Shown: piece by piece, positions 35,917-47,700 of the stretch
How positions within the stretch are numbered: the first letter of the stretch is position 1
How the letters are laid out: every line of letters starts with the position of its first letter
Source of the DNA: Eudorina sp. 2006-703-Eu-15
Lineage: Eukaryota > Chlorophyta > Chlorophyceae > Chlamydomonadales > Volvocaceae
Direction: 5' to 3'
Assembly (NCBI GenBank): GCA_003117195.1
Contig: BDSI01000054.1
Span: 434,001-498,000, forward strand
DNA: 64,000 nucleotides
Made by a program: the position numbers and the translations under genes
The notes under the pieces: model-generated
Database searches by the model: none
What the model saw: the letters and a program-made list of their open reading frames with translations, nothing else
What the model was told of the DNA's origin: nothing

Positions 35917-38684
35917 CTAGGGCGGGTCGATCTTCACGCTGTTGAGCGCGGCAAGGCGAGCCGCGGCGGGGCGGAGGCTCAGGGCCCCGTCAGTCCCCTC
36001 TCCTCCCGAGGCGCCGGGCCCCAGCGCGCCCGCCGCAGCCCACCCTGCCCCGCCGGCAGGGTGCCTTCAGAGGTACCTCCAGAAGCCCTGTCCTACCCGC
36101 CGGCTCGTCCCGCAGCCCCACCCACCCAAACACGCACAGCCGCCTAGCTAGGTTAGCAAGGCCGCCGCGCACATCGCCACACAGCCAACACGCACGTTGG
36201 GTCGCGCGACCGACATCCGCGCCAACATAAGCAGCACACACACACACCCGTCCAAAGCCAAGCCATCACACAAGCCCGCCGTCGTGTGCAGCGGGTGCCA
36301 CGCCCTCCTTCCCTCCCTCCCTCCGCATCCACAAGTTCTCCCCAAGAGCCCCTAGAGAACCTTGGTGACCCTCCGAAACCATCCATCCTTCCACTGGCCA
36401 CCCATCGCGCTTGTCCAAAACTTTGCTACGGGAAATTGTTGTGGCGACACAGAAAGAAAACAAAACCTTCTGCAGGGGCTGCTGCACGTTGTGTAGCCCG
36501 GCCCCGGCCAAGTCCCTACGCTCCTCCCCCGGACGGCCCCCCTGGAGATACAGGGGACGGGGCAGCAAGCGCAGAGCAGCCGGAGTCTACAGTGCGGTTC
36601 ACAGACCCACGAGTCAACCTGTCCAAAGGTGTTATGGCCCAAGGGAATCAGAACTGGCAAACGGCATGACAGGCCGGCCAGATGACAGAGACCAGGGTGA
36701 GTCATTTGCCGTACTGCCCAGACGGCCCACCACCTCGCGCGAATGGTACAGCACACCTTCCCTGCAGCGAGGCCTCGCTGGATCTTTGCTGTCGGGTAGG
36801 TACAGACTCCCCGTTGGTGGGTGGGTGGGTGGGTGTCCGGCCCACAGATGAATGGACCTTCCGCCTTCCCGTCCATCCAGTTCACGATGGGCGGCCGGCC
36901 GCTCCGAGACCAGCGATGCCTGCAGTGCCCTCGGGTCTACGGGGCCAGCCACCCCGCTGCCCGCGTGCACTCGCACATCAATCCCCATGCGCCACCCCCA
37001 TCGCGGCGAACCACACAGGGTCCGATGGGATACCGTACCATGCGCAGCTCGAGGATGTACGGCACGCCTTAGGGCATCGAATCCATCTTCCGTTTTGACT
37101 GAGTCAGGTCTTTCCAGACACGATGGCAACAACTTCTGACACGGCGAAGGGTAGCTCGAGTGCCCACGCGCAGGGCCAAAGTCGTGAGGCTTTGGGTCCT
37201 GACCCATGGGTCTGTGTCCCCTCAGGCTACACCACCTCGTGTCTGCCTCCTCCCCCGGAGAAGTCCCAAACCCACACGGAGGTCCATCGCGGCACACGCC
37301 TGACTGTTCAGCTTCGCGGACTCCCGTACAACATACACCCGCCGTACGATTCCCTTTGACACCCTTCGACACCTCGACAATCAGACCCTTCACGAGTGCC
37401 GGCCAGAAGCCGATTGGTTGCAATCGCCATCATCGCCATCACCATCGTTATCACCATCATCACCATTCACATCACCATCATCATCACCATTTCCGTCATC
37501 TTCTCATCGCCATCACCATCCGTCTTCATCATCACCACCACCACCATAACCAGTACACCATCACCGCCGCCGCCACTGCCAGGCACAGCCCCCCGCGGGG
37601 CCCAGTATCACTTGATCCGTTGACAGCAACCGTTGACACGCGCCACCGCCAGGCGACCTACCTGGCCTCAACCGCTGTCACCGGAGCGACTGAACTCACC
37701 TCACCTCACCCTGGCTGACCTCACCCTGGCTTACCTCACCTCACCTCACCTCACCCTGGCTTACCTCATCGGGCCGGGGCAGCGCGCATCCTGGGATGCG
37801 CACAGAGCGGTCCGGACCGACAAGCCACAAGGGATGCGCATGCGCGCACGCCACTGCATAGTAGTACGGCACGGGGTATCTATTGTGCGCACGTAGTACG
37901 CCGTGTACGACAGCATTGCAAGCACAGCGCGCCCGGGTGCAGCCTACCTCGCGTTTTCACCCCCATCAGGTCCAACAAACAAACCAACCAACCAATCAAC
38001 CGGCGCCAACCCCAACTGACTCTTGCGCACGTGAGAGATTCCAGCAATGAGACCCTCGCCCCCCCCTCCGATGAGAATCCGCAGACGTCAATCAGACGGC
38101 TGGACCCAGCGCCCCGCCGGCCAGAGCCAATGACGCCATCGTACGGCGGGGGCCTGTGGAGTGGCGTGCAAAGGCATCGAAACCCAACCGAATCCTAACC
38201 GTAAATCATCGTACAGTGTACATTCAGAAGAAAGCCGCATCCCCCTCCTGCGGTTGCGGTTGCGGTTGCCATTACAAACCCAAACACGCACCATGCCGTG
38301 ACCAGTGCCCCTTCTTTCCCGCACCATGCCGGCGAAACTCCCCCGCCGAGGGGCACATTTTTGAGATACTGGCATAATGAGCATATGCAGCGACGATGCA
38401 GAAATGGCATCGCACCGAACCACCGGCCGTCTTTAGAGAAAGCCCAGCACATAAGCATGTCATGCAGCAACCGCTAACCGCCAACTGTCACAACGGACAC
38501 ATGCAACGGTACCAACACGCGAGAAACACGCACCAAGAGGCCGCCAGCCGAGGCATCGGCGGCAGGACGGCCTGTTTGTCTCCTCCGCCGTGAAACAGGA
38601 CGAAGTGAAACAGAAATACGAGGGGTTGACATGGCCCCAGGGAACGATGCGGGTGGCCTGTGCAGTCCGCGGCATGCTAACGAC
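35917..38684. other. Unassigned GC-rich region
   Basis: Could hold introns and exons of an unidentified minus-strand gene ending at 35592. A CATCAC-rich run lies at 37426-37560 and CTCACC-rich repeats near 37690-37765. No exon could be proven. Confidence 0.35.
37426..37560. repeat. CAT/CAC-rich simple repeat
   Basis: Imperfect CATCAC/CATCAT array, which creates spurious His-rich and Asp-rich open frames. Confidence 0.85.
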
Positions 38685-38856
38685 CTGTTCCAAGCCACCC
38701 CCAATGCGCAATGAACAGCACGACAAGCAGCAGCAGCTTGCGCCACGCCGCCAAATTGGTTGCTGCCAGTGCCAGTGCCAGTGCCGCGGCGAGCAGCGCG
38801 CGCGCCCAACCGGACCTCTGCGCCCGGGAACACCACCGCAGAAGTACGTCCGACAT
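38685..38856 (-). CDS. Candidate first exon with two hydrophobic helices, unidentified
   Basis: ATG at 38856, donor ACAG/GTCGTT. The 57 encoded residues start MSDVLLRWCSR and contain two hydrophobic stretches, ALLAAALALALAATNLAAW and LLLLVVLFIAHWGWLG, separated by a basic residue pair. This could be a membrane anchor. The link to the exons at 35.6-35.9 kb is unproven, and GC-rich Ala/Leu runs can be accidental. Confidence 0.28.
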
Positions 38857-40989
38857 GAGGTACGTTGAAAAACAGCAAGCTACAGACCAACGAGACGCAA
38901 CATGCGCCCCCCCCGATAGAAAGGAGGCTACGGCGTGTGTTTATTTCCGAATGTCGCCGCCGCCACCAGTATTACCACGACCACCACCACACCACCACGA
39001 CCGCCCCCGACGGCGACCCATCTGCAGTCCTTGACTCAGTCCCGGGCGCGGTGCCCGCCAAATGACGCGGGGGTCGCCTCATGCCTCCACGCCGGAAGCA
39101 GGGCGGGGGCGCCGCACACCGATGGCAGGGCAGGCGGACAAACGACGATGACCCACATAAAGACATAATGGACCCCTATGAACCCAATTCACACCCAAAC
39201 CACTCGAGAGGCCCAAAAAGGCACCCTAGTGCTTCAAACAAACAATGAACACCCGCGGCGGCTGCTTCCCATCCCCGACGCCAGTTTCTGGACCCGCCCT
39301 GAATTCGCGCTGGACCCACGCACCCGCGTCCATGGCTCACATCCGCGCGGGGCAGCCCTAGAGCCCCATCCCGCCCCATACGGGGGTGAGCGCGGCAGGA
39401 TGGCGGCGCGCGCAGTGACCGCCGACAGCGGCGCGGGGCTGGGGCGGGGCGTGCTTGCGAGGGGAGCGGGGGGTAAACACCCCAGGGTCGTGAGCCGCAC
39501 CCGCGAGGCTGTTGGCGGGGATTATGCGCCACCGCATCAAATACCCGCTCGTGCAGATTCGGGTGCCTCCGTGTGACCGCTTGTGGCCGCGGGGCAGGCA
39601 GGGGGGCAGGGCTCCGCCTGGGTGCGTGACCGACGCGTCAGCGTTTCATGTCGTACACACGTCACCATCGTGATGCCGTACATCGTATATTTCCCATTGA
39701 CATATGCATTATACATAGCAGATATTGCATGCCGTTCTTGCGACATTCGGCTGGCATGGTGGTCGCAGGCGGCCGCCCGGGCCCCACACACCGGTGGTAC
39801 GGCCGACCACCACCTCCACCACCACAGCCACCTCCACCTCCACCGCCGCCATGCGCAGCCAGCACCCAAACTGACATTGCCTGGCACACGGCCAGGTCCC
39901 ACCCCCTGGACCCATTTGACCCATGGACCCAGCTCCCATCATGGTGATGAGCACGCAGCCAGTCGGATTTCGACGACGCCTGGATCCAGAAATCCAGAGA
40001 TCCCGAAATGCAGGGGACGGGGGGACGGGCAAGCCGCCGGCGGCACTCGCCGCCTCCCAAAGTGCCGCGACCAAGAAGATCAAGGTATGGATCACATATG
40101 GACCCACACATGGATCCAGACATCAGAGCTGAGGCCGTCCGTCCATGAAGCCGTCCACAATTTCTCGTTCCTTCCAGAGCCTTCCATTCCAGCCACGTCC
40201 ACGGACCGCCTTACATCCACCACCACCCCCTCCACCACCACCAGCCACCTCCACCACCTTCAGCGTTGAGAAAGACGACCACCTCAAGGTGCTCCCTCAT
40301 GTCCCCCCCAGAAGGAAAACAGGAGCTGGCCAACGTATTCCCAGCGTACGTCGCCCGAGGAGGAGTTTTATTTCTCAAGTTTTCCGGTGTGTGCCGGCGG
40401 CGCCAGCGGCCGACGGGCATCAGCGGCAGCAGCAGCAGCAGCAGCAACAGACGGCTCACAGCAGTACAAAAGCAGTGCGGCTGAATCGCGACCTTTAGGT
40501 CTTAGACATTTCTTTCCGGCGGGGTGCCGTACGTGCCGTACGCGCACACACGCACATCGTAGACGAAAGCAACAAGCTCCGGGGCGCAGCCGTGCCCCAG
40601 AACGACCGAACCTCATCATCAACTCCCCGACATGCCTGACACCTAGGCGACCCCTTTTCCCCGTCCCCCCCCCGCCCCCACAAACACACAACACACAAAC
40701 ACACGCACGGTCGCACAGCGTGTCCTGCGTCTGTGGCGCACATCGGGTGTGATTTACCGAACTAGGTACCGCCCCCCCACCCCCCCGGGCACATCCCTAA
40801 GGGGGCCTCCTCAGCCGACCCGCGGCAAGAAACGCTCTCCCCAACCCCCCCCTCTCCGCAGCCCCCCTCTCCCCAGCCCCCCTCTCCCCGGTGCATCCGC
40901 GCCTCCGCACCTCCGCTCCCCACGCCTCCCCCGAACTGTCGTAAGGCAGATTGTTTCGTTAGCTTTCAGTGAGCATTCGTCAAGGCCAG

Positions 40990-41115
40990 GTGGTGGTGGA
41001 CGTCGTCACATCGAGCCGGAGATCCCTCCCTGGCACTGTTGATTCTTCATCGGACCCTTGTTCTGGCAGCAGCAGCGCAGTTTGAATGAGTCCACCCACT
41101 TCCTATAACCCCTAT
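40990..41115 (+). repeat. Dispersed repeat DR1, long copy
   Basis: Shares GACGTCGTCACATCG, GGAGATCC, TGGCACTGTTGA, TCTGGCAGCAGCAGCGCAGT and a diverged TTCCTATAACCCC end with the copy at 43890-44010. Confidence 0.6.
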
Positions 41116-41589
41116 CCCTCCCCCTCCCCCTGTTCATCTGACGGCCCGGGTGCCTGCGAGAGCACCCCCTTCACCGCCTCTCCCCCGGAATGCCTCTCCC
41201 CTGAACTAACGTGTCGCTGGACACACAGAACACACAGAACACACAGAACAAGCGGACGGTACACGGAACCCGCGGCCCGGCCCGGGTCCCCCTCCCCGTG
41301 CCTCTTGCGACACGCGCACATCCGACGTACCCCCCCGCCGACATCCTACCCCCCCCCCCAAAACACACACACGCACACACACACCCATAGGGCCCACTCA
41401 CACACACCCATAGGGCCCACTCAGTTATGACCCCCCGAGCACCCCGTGTGTGTGTGTGTGCCGACGCGCCGAAACCTCCGACCTCCCCGGGGGCCCCAAC
41501 ATCACGGGATGGCCCCCAGGGACCCGGCGGCCTGTCGACCCACCGCCTTCTTGGACCCTCTTGGAAGCCCGAGAGTACGGCACCGAGGC

Positions 41590-41685
41590 TCACGTGTACG
41601 GCATCTGTACGGCATCATAGGTACGGCGGTTATTCGTGTACGGCATCTGTACGGCGTCATAGGTACGGCGGTTATCGTCGCACAC
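41590..41685. repeat. Tandem repeat of about 45 bp carrying GTACGGCA
   Basis: Two copies of TGTACGGCATCTGTACGGC followed by the ATAGGTACGGCGGTTAT string, 3' of kinase A. Confidence 0.85.
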
Positions 41686-41701
41686 GCCCCCCTCCGAGCG
41701 C

Positions 41702-44700
41702 CTAGATCACCAGCGCCACGGGGGACGCGGTGGGGCCTTGGTTGGGGACGGAGGCGAGAGAGGCGCTGCCGAGGCGCGACGGGAAGAGCGGCGTGCCGTT
41801 CAGGCTGGTGATCTGGGAGGCGCTGCGGCGGGGGGCGGGCTGCGGGAGGAGGACAGGGGCGAGGGGCCGGGCAGGGCGGGGGTGGAGGGCGGGTGCAGGC
41901 AGCGCGATGAGGCGGGTGCCACACCGTTGTAGAAAGAGAGGCGGTAAGGTACGGCAATACATATATATACATATATATTATATTGGGTCGGGCGGGATTC
42001 TTTTTTAAACACGTTTGGGTCGGGCGGGTTTCTTCGCGCCACACACACGCACACACACACACACACACACGCCCGCCCGCACGCGCCGCCGCCCGCCTCC
42101 CGGTACCTGCTGCATGGCGGCCGCCAGCCAGGGGTGGCGGTTCAGCTGCATGGCCGTGGGCCGCTCCTCCGGTCTCTCCGCCAGCGCCTGCCGAATGAAG
42201 TCCTGCGCGCTGGCCGAGGTGGAGGCGGGGAAGGACAGCGTGCGGCGCGTGGCGTGCTCCGCGAGGAAGCTGCCGCCGCCCCCGCCTCCGCCCCCGCCCC
42301 CGCCTCCGGCCCCGGTCGCCGCGGTCCCTCCGGGGGGGAGGTTGTCCACCACAAACGGCGGGAACCCGACCAGCAGCTCGTAGGCCAGCACGCCCACGGC
42401 CCAGATGTCCTGTTGGGGGGGGATGCGTGAGGGGGGGATGCGTGAGGGGGGGATGCGTGGGGGGGGATGCGTGGGGGGGGATGCGTGGGGGGGATGTGTG
42501 GGGGGGGATGTGTGGGGGGATGCGTGAGGGGGGGATGCGTGGGGGGGATGCGTGGGGGGGATGTGTGGGGGGGATGTGTGTGGGGGGATGTGTGGGGGGG
42601 ATGTGTGGGGGGGGGGATGTGTGGGGGGTGTGGGGGGAAGGGGGAAGGAGGGGACGGGGGGCGATGGAGGGCCCGGGTGGGGACCCGGGTGAAGGGCACA
42701 CGGGTGGGTGGGAGGGTGGGTGAGAGGGCGGAGGAAGGGGACGGGGGGCGGTGGAGGGTTTGGAGCAGGCAGAGAGTATGGGTAGGGCAAGGAGGCGGGG
42801 GGCGACAGCAGGTTGCGCTGGGGGAGGGGCCGTTACCAGGGCACCATCACTCACCACCGCGGTGGTGTACGCGAGGTCGTCCTTGTCCTTGTTCTCCTCG
42901 GGCAGCATCTTGAGCGGGCAGCGCTCCACCTCAGGCGCCATGTACTCCACTGGACAGGAGGGTCGGGGAAAGGGGGGGAAGGGGAGGAGGAAGAGGAAGA
43001 GGAAGGAGAGTGGGTAAAGGAAAGCGGTGTGGAGAAAGGAAAGCTGTGGGGTGGCACGGAGGCGCGTTTCCTTATACACCGGGTCGGGCGTGATTGCAGG
43101 CGGGGGCGCCTCCAGCGCGCTGCTGTCCGGCACCGCGCCAACATGCTGCTCCTTTACAAACAACTAAAACACGCTGCTCCAATACAAAACAAATAATTAC
43201 ATGCTGCTCCAATACAAACAAATAATTACATGCTGCTCCACGAGTACAGCCGAGGTGTAAGGGTTTGGGAGGCGCACACCGGCACCTCCCAGCTCCCAGC
43301 TCCCAGGCGCTTCATGTCCCAAATAACCACCTCCTTGGTTTGGGTCGGGCGGGTTGCATTTCTAAACCTCGTCCTTTATTGCCACCGGCGCGCTCCCGCC
43401 CGCGCCACCCAGAGGGGCACACCAGGCCACACACGAACAGCTGGAGACGCGGCGTGGCCCTGCAAGGCGGGCACACAGCCGGCTGTCGAGCCCCGACACA
43501 GCCAGCCCCGACAACCCCCTGCCCCTTACTTTGCCAATCAATCAACAAAACCAACGCTCCCTCCCGCGGCGTTGCCCCCTTGCAACTTGCCCCCTTGCAA
43601 CTGGCTGGCTACTGCCCTACATGTACGACTCACAGGTCCCGGCGCGCGTGACGGCCCTCTCCTGGTTCAGGTCGATGGAGACGCCGAAGTCCGCGATCAG
43701 CAGCCGCCAGTCGTTGGTGAACAGGATGTTCTCAGGCTGCGGGGCGGAACGCGGGTCAGGTGCGTGGTTTCAGAGCGCGGGTCTCGTCAGGTCAGGGTCG
43801 GTGTTGGGCGTTGGGCGACGACACTCGCCCGACCCAATGAATCGGTGTTTGGGTGAGCGCGAGAGAGGAGGAGGGGGAGGGGAGGAGGGGTGGAGGGGGA
43901 TATAGGAAATTGGTAGACATATTCATACTGCGCTGCTGCCAGAGCGAATATCCGATAGAGACTCGACAGTACCAGGATCTCCAGCGAAGTGACGACGTCC
44001 ACCTTGTAGGCCTTGACAAATCATGACTGCAGTAGTTAACACCGAATCGAAAGAAATCTGCCTAACGCCAGTTCGGCCACGTTGCCGCTGAAGTGTCGGA
44101 ACCCTGGCGGCTGTTAAAACGCACACGAGCCCTAGCTCCCAACGTCAACCTAAAAGTCGAAGAGTAAGGTGAAAGAAGCTTAGTCATCAGTTTTAGATTG
44201 GATGTTGGAATAGTTGCTGTAATAGTTGGTGGAGGGGGATATAGGGGAGGAGGGAGATATAGGCGCGGAGGGGGATATAGGGGAGGAGGGGGGAGCCCTC
44301 GGGAGCACCTCTGTGGTGCAGGGGCTTCACGGTAAACCAGATTGCTCCGTCTCCAATTTGGGAACATGAAAAGAACGTCGTAGGTTCGAATCCCTTCGCA
44401 CGTCCAAGCTCGCCACATCCTCCTCCTCTGTCTGTCTCGTCCTCCTCCTGCACCACCCCCTACTTCTCCCACCCCCTACTTTCCGACACCGCACGAGGAC
44501 GCCGTCGCACCTTAATGTCACTGCGGGACACCAGGCGGGAGGGCACCAGGCCGGAGGGCAGCGGGGGAGGGCACCAGGCGGGGGGGCAGCGGGGGTGGGC
44601 AGCGGGGGAGGGCACCAGGCGGGAGGGCAGCGGGGGAGGGCAGCGGGGGAGGGCAGCGGGGGAGGGCACCAGGCGGGAGGGCAGCGGGGGAGGGCACCAG

Positions 44701-47700
44701 GCGGGAGGGCAGCGGGGGAGGGCAGCGGGGGAGGGCACTGATAAGAGATAGAGGCCGCATCGTTGAAGTCCAAAAGGCAGTTGCACGAGGCGTCACGGTA
44801 CAAAAGGCAACTGGACCGGAACAGGATGGGGAGCGGATGACACCCCGGCGGAGGCGGAGGCGGGGCCGTGAGGGAGGCGAGGGACGCAACGGGCACCCGC
44901 GAATGAGCACCCGGATGGATCTCGCCGTACTTGAGAAAGTGTCAGTGCCCTCGCCGCGCCTTCCTTTCGACGGCGGTCAGTACTGGTACTGGCGCCGAAG
45001 CGACGCGGTGTCAAGGAGAAGCAATAGCGGGAGGGACAGCAGGAGGAGCATGTACGACAGGTACAACGGACAACAACAGCAACCAAACCCGACACCCAGT
45101 CGGCAGCCGCCGCATTCCCTCTCTGACTGAAGCGGGCACCCCGGCTGACTCAGCACTCACCGGTGGCAGACGCCCCTGGAGTGCAAGTACGACAGCGCTT
45201 CCATGAAGGGCCCCAACACCAGGCACGTCAGCTGCGCCTCGGTCATGCGGCGGTTGAGCGACCGGTAGATGCCGTACAGATCGCCCCGGCCGGCGTACTC
45301 TTGGACGAGCACCAGACGCTTCTGCGCGGCGCGGGCCGCATCGAGGTGCTTTGGTAATTGGTTTGGTTGTTGGAGGGAGTGCGCGAGATTGGGTTCAAGC
45401 GAGCGCCTATGCGGGCAACCACCGGCAACCGACGAGCCGCTGCCGCCGCCGCTGTCACTATAACGGTAGACCAGCATGTGGCTGCGCCCGGTCACCCGCC
45501 CGCTGGTGGGTCCGATTGATCATGATTCATTCATTCATAACAGACCATAACCCGCGATAAGGCCTTCGGTCGCTGCGAGCCTCTGCTGTTGCCCCAATCG
45601 AAAGTCGCTGGGCGGGCCCAGCGAATGGGCTGACGATGACGTCCTCGCCCTGCTTCAACTCTGCGCCTGCTCCTGCCACTGGTGCGGTACCGTTCAGGAC
45701 GCATGGGCTTGAGGGAAGCACTCCAGGGGCGGGCGGGCCGTGTTGATGCCGCCCGGAAACGGGTGTTGCAGGCGGGCGGAATCACGCCTTGTGATGGAAC
45801 GCCGCGAGATTACGGAAGCATTACGGGCGGCCGGTACCAAAATAGGCAAGTGCCGTACTGCCCGTTGATGATGGCTGCTGCAAAGCATCAGGTTGCCTGT
45901 TCAGGCAGCTTCATGGCGGCTTCCCAGTACAGCTACCGCCAGCTGCCATTCGACTGCCCACTGCGAACGGCGTCGGGCTTTCGGAATTCGCCCGTTAGGT
46001 ATACTCCATAGAGAATTCAATTGATATCGCTTGGCGGAAAAAACAGCAAGCGGGCACGGTTTGCCCGTGTGCTGTAGTCGGCCAAGTACCGTGGCCGCGG
46101 TGGCCAAGTACCGTTGGCCAAGTACCGTTGGCCACCGACGAAGCAACGGGAAGAGCAGCGGCCGCTGTCGCTGTGTACGCGCCCTTTCGGCCGCCCGTTT
46201 TTCGTTAGAAACAGCAGGACGACTGAACAGCGCAGCGCGAGTCGCCGAGCCTTGGAAACGTCATTCACACTTTTCTGTCTGTAGCTACACTTTTTGCCCG
46301 GCGACCACTCTTTTCTTTCCCGCGGAAACCGCCGCAGACACGACGAAGCCGCGCACGCACCTCATCCTGCACGCGGGTGTTCGGCGGGGCAGTGGGTTGG
46401 GGGTAATGCGGTCAGTTGGCATGTTGTAGGTTAGCACGGTCAGTTTCACGAGCGCCACGGAGGGCTTCGGAAATGGCCTCCGGTTGAGGCTGAACGGCGG
46501 AGGCGAGGAGCGCAGGCGACACACCCAAAGCGGGTCTGATATCTACACCCATAGGCAGGCCGAGCCAGGCCGAGACCCTCCGCACACATTTCTCCGCACA
46601 GGCATCCCCTCCCCTCCGCAGTCGGGATCCCCGCCTCCCTCCCTCCCTCCGATGATTCAGACAGCAGGCAGGCCGCAGGCACCCTGCGACGGAGCCCGCA
46701 CCCCAAGCACCCGCGCTGCTGCGCCGCGTGGCGAGCAGGCGCCCCGCCGCACAGGTGCACACGCAACCGCCACATGGCGTCACACCGCCGGGGCCGGGGG
46801 GGCCAGTGTAGTGCGGCCCTCCGCACCTGGAACGCCGCGTACAGCATCGCCACGTGCTTGTGTACGAGGTCGATGTGGATCTGGGGTGCCGTACAGCAGG
46901 TGCGCCGCCAGCAAGAGGAGCGGAGGCGGGGTGAGGTGAGGTCAGATGGGAGGGGGCGGAGGCGGCCGGCACGGCGACAGCGGATAGGCGACGGCGGACG
47001 CGCCGCTGCCTGCGCCGTGAGGTGCCGCTGCGGTGGTTGGCGGTGGGTCGGGACCATCGCCCTGCCGATGGGTGTGCCCGGGTTCGGATTTTTCTGGGTT
47101 CGGATTTCCCAGGGTTTCTTCACCCTGCTGCCGCCTTTCCGCCCCGGTGCTTTTTGCGGAGCTGACACTTCAAAAAAGGCACTCGGAGGCCCTCCAGGAA
47201 CGACGGTGGAGGGGACCGTAGCACCGCACCCTGGCCGCCAGGCCGCTGAGCCACGGAACTGGTGGGGAGGCCGAACCCCAACCCCGGAAGGAGGGGATGC
47301 GCGCACGCGCGCCGGCCCTGGAGCGGATCGTGCCGTGCATGTCAAGACACGCCGCCGGCAACGACGACAACGGCGGTGTCTAGGAGCCCGCAGCAGTGGG
47401 CCGGAAACAGTCTGTGAGTTGGGGAGACATGACCCAACCAACCCAACCCCCGAAGTCGTCAACCCCCAACTCCCCTAGTTCGTCATAGCGGTGGTACGGC
47501 ACCTCCGAAGTCGTCAACCCCCATCTCCCCACCCACCTTGATCTCCCGGACGATCCTATGTCCACACGGGAAAGTTGCAGGCACACGCGGGCAAGCACAA
47601 ACACAAACACACAGACAGGCGAGAGGGAGGGGTTATTCGATGGTCGAGCCCTAAGCCCGCTGCACGGTCCGTGTCGCCAGCCCGCTGCACCGGAACTGGC

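Larger units (their letters stand above)
38857..41701. other. Unassigned region downstream of kinase A
   Basis: Holds the 3' UTR of kinase A, a DR1 copy, and short open segments on both strands (for example 40313-40386, plus) that were not convincing enough to call. TGCCGTAC octamers occur at 40525-40545. Confidence 0.35.

Noticed and set aside
37380..37423. Possible minus-strand exon with GFWPALVKGLIVE
   Set aside because: No acceptor exists between the upstream in-frame stop and the peptide, so it cannot be a spliced exon.
39583..40269. Plus-strand frame with a hydrophobic stretch (VMPYIVYFPLTYALYI)
   Set aside because: An alternative frame is equally open, no donor follows in phase, and homology is not apparent.
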